64,000 nucleotides of DNA from Marinifilum_A sediminis (GTDB lineage: Bacteria; Bacteroidota; Bacteroidia; Bacteroidales; Marinifilaceae). Both the position numbers and the translations under genes were made by a program. The notes under the pieces were generated by a model that was not told where the DNA came from, did no database searches, and saw only the letters and a program-made list of their open reading frames with translations. The stretch covers positions 186,001 through 250,000 of the forward strand of contig CANMCX010000001.1 in assembly GCA_947496465.1 (NCBI GenBank). Direction: 5' to 3'. Below are positions 36,989 through 44,950 of the stretch, piece after piece; position 1 is the stretch's first letter; each line of letters starts with the position of its first letter.

Positions 36989-37304
36989 TCGAAAAAAATT
37001 TATTTTACTTCGTTACAGGCTTTAAGCCTAATTTTCTTATCCAATTTTAGCTAGTAATTAACTGTTCTTAGCTTTTTAAAAATTAGATTCACACTTCTAT
37101 TACCGATTCCTCGGGAGGCAATTTCAAAGATTTCTATCAGATGAAAGTTTTACATTCACCACTACCAGCCTTCTAAGTCATTACCAATACTGTTTCTATC
37201 CTTAAAATCTCTTCAAGTTTTAGAAAATTAAGGGCAAATGTACATATTATCGTTAGATTTTAAAAATCAATTATATCTATAAAGATTAAGATTTTTCGCA
37301 AAAA
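36989..37304 (-). promoter_or_regulatory. Long cysDN leader with tandem four-block motif
   Basis: On the minus strand four blocks, GATAGAAA, GGTAAT, AGAAG and GTGAAT, occur twice in the same order. The first copy lies at 37200-37193, 37185-37180, 37174-37170 and 37159-37154, the second at 37138-37131, 37104-37099, 37098-37094 and 37092-37087. The second copy holds a CCGA-GGAA-TCGG hairpin (37114-37103). A -7 element TACATTTG lies at 37242-37235. No ORF is present. It does not match riboswitch consensus sequences that I know. Confidence 0.5.
37235..37242 (-). promoter_or_regulatory. cysDN -7 element
   Basis: TACATTTG on the minus strand matches TANNTTTG. It implies a start near 37229 and a 5' leader of about 240 nt. 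The -33 position is TTTT-like, so the match is partial. Confidence 0.45.
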
Positions 37305-37332
37305 AAAATCCAGATTTTTCAATCTGGATTTT
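37305..37332 (-). terminator. fabI terminator
   Basis: AAAATCCAGATT and AATCTGGATTTT form a 12-bp perfect stem with a 4-nt loop, 20 nt beyond the fabI stop, with a T-run on the minus strand. Confidence 0.92.
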
Positions 37333-37351
37333 AAGATAATATGTTTGAATA

Positions 37352-38191
37352 TTATTCTTTGCAATCACACGGATTGAAACTCTTATTATACTGACTCATT
37401 GCCCTGTAACTCATACCCATACTTGAGAAACCACCATCGTGGAATAAATTCTGCATGGTCACTTTTTTTGTCAAGTCTGAGAAAAGTGTAATACAGAAGT
37501 TTGCACATTCCTGAGCATCTGCATTTCCTAATGGTGACATTCTTTCTGAAAAGTCAATTAACGAGTCAAAACCTTTAACTCCACTACCTGCAGTAGTCAT
37601 TGTTGGAGATTGAGAAATTGTATTCACACGAACTCTCTTCTCGCGACCATAAATGTAACCAAAACTACGTGCAATAGATTCAAGCATAGCTTTGGCATCA
37701 GCCATATCGTTATACTCAAACATAGTTCTCTGTGCAGCTGCGTATGACAATGCTACTACTGATCCCCATTCATTAATGGCATCTAGTTTTTTAGCCGATT
37801 GCAATACTTTATGGAATGATGTTGCGGAAACATCTAAGGTCTTTTTAAGGTACTCGTAATTTAAATCATCGTAAGAGTGTCCCTTACGAACATTAGGAGA
37901 CATACCGATTGAATGCAGAACGAAATCTACCTTTCCGCCCAAAACTTCCATAGATTTGGTAAACAATTCGTCTAAATCTTTAGGATTGGTTGCATCGGCA
38001 GGAATTACTTGTGCATTGCATTTCTTAGCCAATTCATCGATAGTTCCCATACGAATAGAAACAGGAGTATTTGTTAAAACAATCTCGGCTCCTTCAGCAA
38101 CTGCTAATTCTGCAACTTTCCAGGCAATTGACATATCATTCAAAGCCCCGAAAATAATACCCTTTTTTCCTTTTAATAAATTATAAGACAT
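37352..38191 (-). CDS. fabI: Enoyl-[acyl-carrier-protein] reductase (NADH)
   Basis: The 279-residue SDR enzyme reduces enoyl-ACP in fatty acid elongation. It starts with KGKKGIIFGALNDMSIAWKVAE, the FabI form of the dinucleotide motif, and has LHSIGMSPN and the catalytic YNDMADAK (Tyr, six residues, Lys). The loop SQSPTMTTAGSGVKGFDSL is the substrate-binding loop. Length is slightly above E. coli FabI and typical for Bacteroidota. A promoter with TTTG and TATCTTTG precedes it, and it is closed by a strong terminator. Confidence 0.95.
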   Translation of the reverse strand: MSYNLLKGKKGIIFGALNDMSIAWKVAELAVAEGAEIVLTNTPVSIRMGTIDELAKKCNAQVIPADATNPKDLDELFTKSMEVLGGKVDFVLHSIGMSPNVRKGHSYDDLNYEYLKKTLDVSATSFHKVLQSAKKLDAINEWGSVVALSYAAAQRTMFEYNDMADAKAMLESIARSFGYIYGREKRVRVNTISQSPTMTTAGSGVKGFDSLIDFSERMSPLGNADAQECANFCITLFSDLTKKVTMQNLFHDGGFSSMGMSYRAMSQYNKSFNPCDCKE

Positions 38192-38219
38192 AATTTGAAA
38201 TTTTCAATTTTTTCAGCCT

Positions 38220-38254
38220 CAAAGATAACCATTAAATTCCATAATGATTCCAAA
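38220..38254 (-). promoter_or_regulatory. fabI promoter
   Basis: On the minus strand TTTG (38254-38251) precedes TATCTTTG (38227-38220) by 23 nt, slightly longer than the usual spacing. The start would be near 38215, 24 nt before the ATG. Confidence 0.6.
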
Positions 38255-38309
38255 TAAGCACATTAATTAAGACTGAATAAATTCTTTAATTGAAAATGCA
38301 AATTATTAT

Positions 38310-39965
38310 TTAGCTATCCAACAGCACCTTAGCATTTTCAAGTGCTGCTTGTGTAAGGTCTGCACCACTCAACATCTTAGCCAATTCTTCAAGACGATTT
38401 TGCTTATCAAGAAGTACAATATTTGAATAGGTTTCACGCTCGTCATCTGCTTTGTATACCTTGTAGTGATACTTACCCTTTCCTGCAATTTGAGGAAGGT
38501 GAGTAATACTTATTACCTGAATATTTTCAGCCATTTGAGTCATCATAGCACCCATTTTATCGGCAATTTCTCCTGAAACTCCAGTGTCAATTTCATCAAA
38601 AACAATAGAAGGCAAAGCTGTTGATGATGATATTAAATACTTAATACTTAGCATCAAACGAGACAACTCACCACCTGATGCAACACGCTGTACCTCTTCA
38701 AGCTTACCATTCTTATTGGCACTAAACAAAAAGCACAAGTTATCTGCTCCTAAATACTGAAAATCTTCGTTATTAGAAATTTGAATCTTAAAGTTAGCAT
38801 TAGGTATTCCCAATTGAACCAATTGAGTAACTATAGTTTTCTCTATATTTGGGATAGCTCTTTTCCTGCTATTTGTAAGGCTTACAGCCGATTTATTAAG
38901 CTTTTGTATTTGTTCTTTTAATTGTTTATTCAAATCTTCAATTAAATCATCACTTGATTCTATTTTCCCAACTTTCAGATTCAATTCCTCTCTAATTTGA
39001 ATCAATTCCTCCACACTATCCACTCTATGCTTTTGCTGTAATGAGTAAATTGCATCCAATCGCTGATTCAAGAAATCTATTCTGCTCGCGTCAAATTCAA
39101 CCGATTCATTACTGCGATCCAATTCCTGAGCCAAATCCTGCAATTCAATATAGGAACTTTCGAATCTCTCAAAATAATCATTTGCCTCAGGAAAAACATT
39201 CTGAATTTGAGACATGGCATTTCTAGCTTCTCTCAATTGTGAAATAACGGAACCTTCACCCTCTGAAAGATGTCCGTATGAAGTATACAAAGCAGATTTA
39301 ATCTCTTCCGCATGACTTAAAGTTTCCAACTCTGACTCCATTTCTCTTTGTTCACCCTCTACCAGGTTAGCTTCAAGTAATTGTTCCAGTTGAAATTGGA
39401 AATAATCCAAATCAGCTTTCTCTTTTTCTGCAAGTTCAACCTGCCGTTTAAGTTCCTTTTTCAGGTTCAAAAATTCAGCATATTGCTTTTGATACTTTAA
39501 AAGTAAGTCTGAATTCTTTGCGTAAGTATCTACTATTCCTACCTGATATTCGAAACTTCCCAAAACCAAATTCTGATTCTGACTGTGAATATCGACCAAT
39601 CGAACTCCAAGCTCTTTAAGAATTTTTAAATTTACAGGTGAATCGTTTACAAAAGCACGTGTTTTCCCATTAGGTGCGATTTCACGACGAACCAATGTCT
39701 CCTTTTCGTAATCCAAGTCATACTCCTCAAAAAAGTTTTCCAATTTGTATTTGTCTATCGAGAATGAACATTCGATTACACATTTTTTATCCCTATTCTT
39801 AAGAACATTGCCTTCAGATCTTTGTCCCAAAACAAGCGATAAAGCACCTAATAAAATCGATTTCCCCGAACCCGTTTCTCCCGTAATTACAGAAAATCCA
39901 TCAGAAAAATCTATTTCCAGGTGATTAATAAGTGCGAAGTTTTGAATCGAAATTGACTGAAGCAT
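38310..39965 (-). CDS. recN: DNA repair protein RecN
   Basis: The 551-residue SMC-like ATPase works in double-strand-break repair. The Walker A motif is VITGETGSGKSILLGALSLVLG near residue 30, followed by RREIAPNGKTRAFVNDSPV. Two long coiled coils flank a short middle. The C-terminal half has VASGGELSRLMLSIKYLI (signature) and IVFDEIDTGVSGEIADKM (Walker B). It is the last gene of the bamD-rpoZ-coaBC-DUF4835-recN group. TATTTTTG on the minus strand at 39994-40001 may give it its own promoter. Confidence 0.95.
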   Translation of the reverse strand: MLQSISIQNFALINHLEIDFSDGFSVITGETGSGKSILLGALSLVLGQRSEGNVLKNRDKKCVIECSFSIDKYKLENFFEEYDLDYEKETLVRREIAPNGKTRAFVNDSPVNLKILKELGVRLVDIHSQNQNLVLGSFEYQVGIVDTYAKNSDLLLKYQKQYAEFLNLKKELKRQVELAEKEKADLDYFQFQLEQLLEANLVEGEQREMESELETLSHAEEIKSALYTSYGHLSEGEGSVISQLREARNAMSQIQNVFPEANDYFERFESSYIELQDLAQELDRSNESVEFDASRIDFLNQRLDAIYSLQQKHRVDSVEELIQIREELNLKVGKIESSDDLIEDLNKQLKEQIQKLNKSAVSLTNSRKRAIPNIEKTIVTQLVQLGIPNANFKIQISNNEDFQYLGADNLCFLFSANKNGKLEEVQRVASGGELSRLMLSIKYLISSSTALPSIVFDEIDTGVSGEIADKMGAMMTQMAENIQVISITHLPQIAGKGKYHYKVYKADDERETYSNIVLLDKQNRLEELAKMLSGADLTQAALENAKVLLDS

Positions 39966-40035
39966 ATTAGTACGAATGAAATGTAATTTTTGGCAAAAAT
40001 AATCAATCAGAAATCATTTACTAGTCCTGATTTTA

Positions 40036-40932
40036 TTATTGACCAATGATTTTATTGTATTTTTTAATATTAGCGGGATCTATCTCATTGAGAATATTGA
40101 AAACACGTTTCTTTTCGTCAGAGAAAGACTCTGAGAAAATATGTACCAACTCATCGGCTTTAGCATCGAAAAAGATCTTTAAAATAAATGCTCCTGGTTT
40201 GGCTCTGTATGCTTTTTGAAGCAAACGCATACTCTCAGCAATTTCAGCTCTCGATTCCGTCAAATGATCAGACATTCTATCCAAACCCAATCGATGATAT
40301 CTATACAAACATTCACGAACAGGACTGTATGCATTATTCAAAATATTCTCAACCAACCAATATCTATTGTCACGACTCTCGTAAGCTTTCCAACCTGGCA
40401 CATTCGAATTTTGCATCTTATTTACAATAGCTTCTGCCCTTGAAAAATAAGGAGTTCCTCCATCCATTGCGAAAGTGTCATAATCCAACCCAAGAATTAA
40501 ATTTGCGTAAAAAGCCAACAATCCAGTTAGGTTAGTTGGTGTTATAGTTTCATTAAAATCTATTGATTGATATTCTACATATTTAAATTGTACATCATCA
40601 TCTTTAAAATTTAACAAAACTGTATTGTAAGAGGAGTTGTAAACCGGACGACTTGCCTGAATTTGTAAACTTCCACGAAACTCATCTGCCGATATTTGCT
40701 CAGTTAAATTAAACAGAAATGTACATTCTATTCTTTCATCATAACTATAAACATGATCAGTCCAGCGGCGAGAATTCATGAACTCGTTGATAGCAGTTTG
40801 CATGGTTCTAAAAACCTGCTTATTGGTTCCTTGAATCTGCTGACTTACAATCTGAATATTACATCTTAATTCTTGAGAAAAAACAGGAAATGATAACAAA
40901 CAAACCAATAACAGTACAAAAATTTTACGCAT
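40036..40932 (-). CDS. DUF4835 family exported protein
   Basis: The 298-residue protein has a signal peptide (KIFVLLLVCLLSFPVFSQ). The mature start LRCNIQIVSQQIQGTNKQVFRTMQTAINEFMNSRRWT is the DUF4835 signature. The body is strand-rich (EQISADEFRGSLQIQASRPVYN), then helical at the C-terminus. The family is confined to Bacteroidota and nearly always sits between coaBC and recN. Its function is unknown; the company of bamD suggests an envelope role. Confidence 0.88.
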   Translation of the reverse strand: MRKIFVLLLVCLLSFPVFSQELRCNIQIVSQQIQGTNKQVFRTMQTAINEFMNSRRWTDHVYSYDERIECTFLFNLTEQISADEFRGSLQIQASRPVYNSSYNTVLLNFKDDDVQFKYVEYQSIDFNETITPTNLTGLLAFYANLILGLDYDTFAMDGGTPYFSRAEAIVNKMQNSNVPGWKAYESRDNRYWLVENILNNAYSPVRECLYRYHRLGLDRMSDHLTESRAEIAESMRLLQKAYRAKPGAFILKIFFDAKADELVHIFSESFSDEKKRVFNILNEIDPANIKKYNKIIGQ

Positions 40933-40969
40933 AATTATATATTCAAAAGATTACAGCTAAAGTTAAAAA

Positions 40970-41644
40970 TTAAAACGAAACAGTTGAAGAATTATTCTCC
41001 ACAAAATCGATTAATTCATTAACGATATCCTTTGCCACTTCTGATTTGAGCTTTAAATCAAAACGCTTAGCAGTTCCTTTATTATTTATAATTGATATCT
41101 TATTCGTATCGTGCTGGAAACCCGCTCCTTTATCATTTAACGAGTTCAGAACTATAAAATCTAAGTTCTTCTTCTCCAACTTTAGCTTGGCGTTAAAATC
41201 CTCATCATTAGTTTCCAATGCAAAACCTACTAAAAATTGTTTGTCTGTTTTCAACTGCCCTAAGGAGGCTGCGATATCCTTTGTTGGAGTCAATTCTATG
41301 GAGTAATTCTCTTTGCCTCTTTTTACCTTTTTATCCATTGGATCAAGTGGTGTAAAATCAGCTACCGCAGCAGTCATAATTCCCCCATCACAATCCGAAA
41401 AACGCTCAACAGTTGCTTGATACATTTCTTTGGCTGAGACAACATCAATTCTCTCGATATTTGAATGCGTTGTTTGTTGTGAAGTTGGTCCACTTATTAA
41501 AACAACATGGGCGCCATTATCAGCCAATTCTTCTGCAATGGCATAACCCATTTTTCCTGATGAAAAATTTCCGATAAATCTTACCGGATCAATTTTTTCG
41601 TAAGTTGGACCTGTGGTAATCAGGATTCTCTTATTACTTAGCTT
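40970..41644 (-). CDS. coaB: Phosphopantothenate-cysteine ligase part of CoaBC (shifted frame)
   Basis: This is the C-terminal half of a CoaBC protein read in the -1 frame relative to the upstream part. The frame is open from the homopolymer: KLSNKRILITTGPTYEKID, then PVRFIGNFSSGKMGYAIAEELA with the conserved NFSSGKMG of CoaB. Internal motifs GIMTAAVADFTP, KDIAASLG and VGFALETND match the ligase. Only an internal ATG at 41551 is available, which would lose the essential NFSSGK segment, so it must be made by frameshifting or from a corrected sequence. It joins cysteine to 4'-phosphopantothenate with CTP. Confidence 0.85.
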   Translation of the reverse strand, partial: KLSNKRILITTGPTYEKIDPVRFIGNFSSGKMGYAIAEELADNGAHVVLISGPTSQQTTHSNIERIDVVSAKEMYQATVERFSDCDGGIMTAAVADFTPLDPMDKKVKRGKENYSIELTPTKDIAASLGQLKTDKQFLVGFALETNDEDFNAKLKLEKKNLDFIVLNSLNDKGAGFQHDTNKISIINNKGTAKRFDLKLKSEVAKDIVNELIDFVENNSSTVSF

Positions 41645-42195
41645 TTTTTTTTATTCTCGAAAAAATCACTCAGCTTTTTAGCAATAATTTCAGGCTCTTC
41701 CATTCTACCTTTTCCATACAATCCACTAGCCAATTCTCCACTCGATGGTTCGATAAATGAATCTCCATATGATCGTAAAATATCCATATTACGAAGAGTT
41801 GCTGGATGCTTAAACATGTCCAAATCCATAGCCGGAGCATGAATAACTGGACATTTTGCCGATAAATATGTTGTAAGTAACAAATTATCACAAATACCAT
41901 GAGCCATTTTTGCCATTGTATTGGCAGTAGTTGGAGCTACTAATAAAGCATCTGCCCAAATCCCTAAATCTACATGACTGTTCCACTCACCATCATCGTG
42001 CTTGAAAAAATCCGATAGAACCGTATTCTTCGACAAGGTTGCCATTGTTACAGGAGATATAAACTCTTTTGCATAAGGAGTCATTATTACCTTAACAGTT
42101 GCTCCTTCTTTAACTAATAATCGCACTAAAGTCGCAGCTTTATATGCTGCAATACTTGCCGTAACACCAAGTAAGATATTTTTACCTTTTAACAT
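41638..42195 (-). CDS. coaC: Phosphopantothenoylcysteine decarboxylase part of CoaBC (ends at the slip site)
   Basis: The 185-residue flavoprotein domain decarboxylates 4'-phospho-N-pantothenoylcysteine. It has KNILLGVTASIAAYKAATLVR (flavin-binding start), DLGIWADALLVAPTTANTMAKMAHGICDNLLLTTYL and HAPAMDLDMFKHPATLRNM. The frame ends KKKS-stop immediately after ten A. In other bacteria this domain runs straight into the CoaB ligase. The start may be the ATG at 42195 (LKGKNILLG) or two codons upstream at 42201. An intrinsic terminator lies just upstream. Confidence 0.88.
   Translation of the reverse strand: MLKGKNILLGVTASIAAYKAATLVRLLVKEGATVKVIMTPYAKEFISPVTMATLSKNTVLSDFFKHDDGEWNSHVDLGIWADALLVAPTTANTMAKMAHGICDNLLLTTYLSAKCPVIHAPAMDLDMFKHPATLRNMDILRSYGDSFIEPSSGELASGLYGKGRMEEPEIIAKKLSDFFENKKKS
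41643..41652 (-). other. Ten-A homopolymer at which coaBC changes frame
   Basis: On the minus strand the codons are AAT, three AAA, then AGC and the stop TAA. A -1 shift on the A run, or one extra A in the mRNA, gives AAT, four Lys codons, then CTA AGT AAT and the ligase domain. Confidence 0.9.
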
Positions 42196-42206
42196 AAGCA
42201 TAAGTT

Positions 42207-42242
42207 AAAATAAAAAAGTTCCCTCTTGTTAAAAAAGGGAAC
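42207..42242 (-). terminator. Intrinsic terminator between rpoZ and coaBC
   Basis: On the minus strand GTTCCCT and AGGGAAC form a 7-bp stem with an A/T-rich loop and are followed by TTTTTT ATTTT. It ends about 6-12 nt before the coaBC start codons, so it would cut off rpoZ transcripts before coaBC. Confidence 0.75.
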
Positions 42243-42260
42243 CTGAAAACTATCTAGTTA

Positions 42261-42596
42261 TTACTCTTCTGTTTTTGCTTCTTTCGCAGGATTTCTGTAA
42301 TAAATATCTCCATTGATAAACTCCTCAACTGCAATTAGAGTTGGCTTTGGAAGTCTTTCATAGTACTTAGAGATTTCAATCTGCTCACGATTTTCAAAAA
42401 CCTCTTCCAAGTTATCTGTATAAGATGCAAACTCTTGCAATTTCTTATTCAGTTCACTTTTCAGCTCAACAGCAATCTGATTTGACCTTTTCGCCATAAT
42501 CATTACAGATTCATATACATTACCCACATCCTCGCTCATTTCGGTCATGTTACGGGTAATTGTTGAACTTGCTGCATTTGTTTTTTTGTAATCCAT
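42261..42596 (-). CDS. rpoZ: RNA polymerase omega subunit-like protein
   Basis: The 111-residue protein resembles the RPB6/omega group as found in Bacteroidota: YESVMIMAKRSNQIAVELKSELNKKL includes the conserved basic helix of omega, and LPKPTLIAVEEFINGDIYYR follows. It stabilises the beta-prime subunit. It lies between bamD and coaBC, which is its usual place in this phylum. The gap to bamD is 23 nt, so the two are likely co-transcribed, and a terminator follows. Confidence 0.85.
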   Translation of the reverse strand: MDYKKTNAASSTITRNMTEMSEDVGNVYESVMIMAKRSNQIAVELKSELNKKLQEFASYTDNLEEVFENREQIEISKYYERLPKPTLIAVEEFINGDIYYRNPAKEAKTEE

Positions 42597-42619
42597 ACTG
42601 TCTAAGAATTAGATCTATT

Positions 42620-43423
42620 TTAATTATTCGTATTAAACTTACTTAAGTATGATTCAATATCTTCAATCATTTTTTCAGCACGCTTCATGTGCTTACTTTC
42701 AGGGTACTCATCTACAAAAGAAAAATACTCCTCTTTTGCATTGTTATATCTTTCACGTTTCTTCCCTGCTACACTTTTATATGCCAACTGATGTTTCGAT
42801 TCTAAAAGCATAAACATCAAATCTTCACGATACGAAGATCCAGGGTAATCCTTTAAACTATTTTGTAATGCAATAATTGCAGAAGGAGAATGTCCTCTAT
42901 CGTAATAATTTCTTGCACTTAAATATGATTTATAAACCAATTTATCCTGTAATTCATCTATATAATCATTACACTTAGAAATTCTCGTAGAATTCGGATA
43001 ACGATTAATATACAACTGCATTGCATCAATAGCATTTGTTGTTGGAGTCTGATCTAAACGTGGTTTAGGCGACTCTAAATAATAACAGTAAGCACTCATA
43101 TAAAGACTTTCTTCCGAATATGGGCTATCTGGAAAAGTTTTTAGAAAATTTCTAAAAAAATATCCTGCCGAAATGTAATCGCCTTGTCCATAAGAACAAT
43201 AAGAAATATAGTAACTTATTGTTTCTGCTTTACTCGTTCCTCTATAAATAGGGAGTAATTCTTCGAACAAGGTTGCGGCTTTCACATATTGTTCCGCATT
43301 GTAATACTCAATTGCTTTTTTATACTTCAACGAATTATCATTACTTTTTAATAGTTTTTGATAATCGCTACACCCCGTTAAAACAAAGGCAAAAAGCACG
43401 AACAGGAAGATTATTTTTCTCAT
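42620..43423 (-). CDS. bamD: Outer membrane protein assembly factor BamD
   Basis: The 267-residue lipoprotein starts RKIIFLFVLFAFVLTGCSDYQKLL, with the lipidated Cys at residue 17 counting from the ATG at 43423. An upstream in-frame ATG at 43450 would lie at the transcription start set by TATCTTTG at 43462-43455, so I reject it. The body is five TPR-like repeats, with KAIEYYNAEQYVKAATLFEELLPIYRGT and FRNFLKTFPDSPYSEESLYMSAYCYY. It is part of the BAM complex. It is the first gene of the cluster. Confidence 0.92.
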   Translation of the reverse strand: MRKIIFLFVLFAFVLTGCSDYQKLLKSNDNSLKYKKAIEYYNAEQYVKAATLFEELLPIYRGTSKAETISYYISYCSYGQGDYISAGYFFRNFLKTFPDSPYSEESLYMSAYCYYLESPKPRLDQTPTTNAIDAMQLYINRYPNSTRISKCNDYIDELQDKLVYKSYLSARNYYDRGHSPSAIIALQNSLKDYPGSSYREDLMFMLLESKHQLAYKSVAGKKRERYNNAKEEYFSFVDEYPESKHMKRAEKMIEDIESYLSKFNTNN

Positions 43424-43454
43424 AGGCTCTGCTACTATAATTTTTTGCATTTTG

Positions 43455-43462
43455 CAAAGATA
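43455..43462 (-). promoter_or_regulatory. bamD -7 element
   Basis: TATCTTTG on the minus strand, 32 nt before the chosen bamD ATG; it decides the start against 43450. Confidence 0.6.
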
Positions 43463-43522
43463 AAGTTTTCCTCTGAATTATTATATACTTTCCCCTCATA
43501 TTATACAATTCTTTAATATTTA

Positions 43523-43552
43523 TTGGTTTAATTTCAAAAAAGATTACTTTTG
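43523..43552 (+). promoter_or_regulatory. Promoter of the oxoamine synthase gene
   Basis: TTGG at 43523-43526 and TACTTTTG at 43545-43552 are spaced by 18 nt. The start is predicted near 43558, about 33 nt before the GTG start codon. Confidence 0.6.
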
Positions 43553-43590
43553 CACAGTTAGAAAGAAAATAACTCAAAAAAGCATATATC

Positions 43591-44841
43591 GTGGATATTT
43601 TTGACAAAATTAAAACCCAAAAAGGGAATATTGGACAATACGCAAAGCAGGCTCATGGTTACTTCGCCTTTCCTAAATTAGAAGGTGAAATTAGCTCTAG
43701 AATGAAGTTTCGTGGGAAAGAAGTCTTAACATGGAGTTTGAATAATTATATTGGTTTAGCAAATCATCCTGAAATTAGAAAAGCAGATGCTGTAGCAGCT
43801 GAAAAATGGGGATTAGCTTATCCAATGGGAGCTCGTATGATGTCAGGGCAAACTAGCCTTCACGAAGAGTTAGAGTCTAAATTAGCTGAATTTGTTGGAA
43901 AACCAGATGCTTTCTTATTGAACTTTGGTTACCAGGGAATGGTGTCAATTATTGATGCAATGGTTGGTCGTCACGATGTAATCGTTTATGATTCAGAATC
44001 TCACGCTTGTATTATGGATGGTCTTAGACTTCACCCAGGTAAGCGTTTTGTTTTCCCTCATAACGATATGGATAACCTTCGTAAAGAATTAGAGCGTGCT
44101 ACCAAATGGACTGAAAAAACAGGTGGTGGTATTCTTGTAATTACTGAAGGTGTTTTCGGTATGGCTGGAGACTTAGGTAAATTGGATGAAATCTGTGCTA
44201 TGAAAGATGATTTCAATTTCCGTTTATTGGTTGACGATGCTCATGGTTTTGGTGTAATGGGTAAAACTGGTGCTGGTGCAATCGAACATTTCGGTGTTGA
44301 AGATAAGGTAGATTTACACTTTAGTACTTTTGCTAAGGCAATGGCAGGTATTGGTGCTTTTATCGCATGTAGCGAAGAAGTTGGTACTTACTTAAGGTAT
44401 ACGATGAGATCTCAAATTTTTGCGAAATCTCTTCCAATGCCAATCGTTGAAGGTTCTATAAAGCGTCTTGAAATGTTAAAGACAATGCCTGAATTACGTG
44501 AACAGCTATGGTCAGTATCAAATGCATTGCAAAAAGGATTAACTGAGGCTGGATTAGATATTGGAGTAACTGAATCTCCTGTAACTCCTGTTTATTTATC
44601 AGGTAGTGTAGCTGAAGGAACTCAGGTTACTATGGATTTGAGAGAAAATTACAATATTTTCTGTTCTATCGTAGTTTACCCAGTAATTCCTAAAGGTCAA
44701 TTATTACTTCGTTTAATTCCAACTGCAACTCATACTTTAGAAGATGTTGAGTATACTGTTAATGCATTTAAAGATGTAGCACAGAAGTTGAAAGATGGAA
44801 AATACAGTAACGAGAAATTTGCTGATATCTTTAATCAGTAA
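43591..44841 (+). CDS. Alpha-oxoamine synthase (PLP-dependent; serine palmitoyltransferase or cysteate acyltransferase type)
   Basis: The 416-residue protein starts with GTG and is an aminotransferase-fold enzyme that joins an amino acid to an acyl thioester with loss of CO2. SLNNYIGLANHPEIR, GARMMSGQTSLHEELE and the PLP-region VYDSESHACIMDGLR (H138 stacks on PLP), LLVDDAHGFGVMG (D215, H218) and HFSTFAKAMAGIGAFI (K249 binds PLP) are conserved. The Lys motif resembles sphingolipid-forming SPT more than 2-amino-3-ketobutyrate ligase or AONS. In Bacteroidota a close group makes sulfonolipids from cysteate. I cannot choose between serine and cysteate from the sequence. Confidence 0.85.
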   Translation: MDIFDKIKTQKGNIGQYAKQAHGYFAFPKLEGEISSRMKFRGKEVLTWSLNNYIGLANHPEIRKADAVAAEKWGLAYPMGARMMSGQTSLHEELESKLAEFVGKPDAFLLNFGYQGMVSIIDAMVGRHDVIVYDSESHACIMDGLRLHPGKRFVFPHNDMDNLRKELERATKWTEKTGGGILVITEGVFGMAGDLGKLDEICAMKDDFNFRLLVDDAHGFGVMGKTGAGAIEHFGVEDKVDLHFSTFAKAMAGIGAFIACSEEVGTYLRYTMRSQIFAKSLPMPIVEGSIKRLEMLKTMPELREQLWSVSNALQKGLTEAGLDIGVTESPVTPVYLSGSVAEGTQVTMDLRENYNIFCSIVVYPVIPKGQLLLRLIPTATHTLEDVEYTVNAFKDVAQKLKDGKYSNEKFADIFNQ

Positions 44842-44861
44842 TATTTTCAAATATATCAAAG

Positions 44862-44892
44862 AACGGCATTCGAAAGGATGCCGTTTTTTTTT
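44862..44892 (+). terminator. Terminator of the oxoamine synthase gene
   Basis: AACGGCAT and ATGCCGTT form an 8-bp stem with an 8-nt loop, followed by nine T. Confidence 0.93.
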
Positions 44893-44902
44893 GCATAAAA
44901 AT

Positions 44903-44929
44903 ACCCGACCACCTTTAGTGTAGTCGGGT
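44903..44929 (-). terminator. trxB terminator
   Basis: On the minus strand ACCCGAC and GTCGGGT form a 7-bp stem with a 13-nt loop, followed by ATTTTT, 22 nt beyond the trxB stop. Confidence 0.85.
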
Positions 44930-44950
44930 TTCTTCTATATAATTGTATAA

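Noticed and set aside
37087..37200. Assigning the cysDN leader to a SAM, TPP or cobalamin riboswitch
   Set aside because: The hallmark sequences of those classes that I know are not present.
40970..42201. Calling coaBC a simple pseudogene
   Set aside because: Both domains are otherwise intact with all motifs, the pathway is essential, and the break is a single homopolymer that allows slippage or sequencing error.
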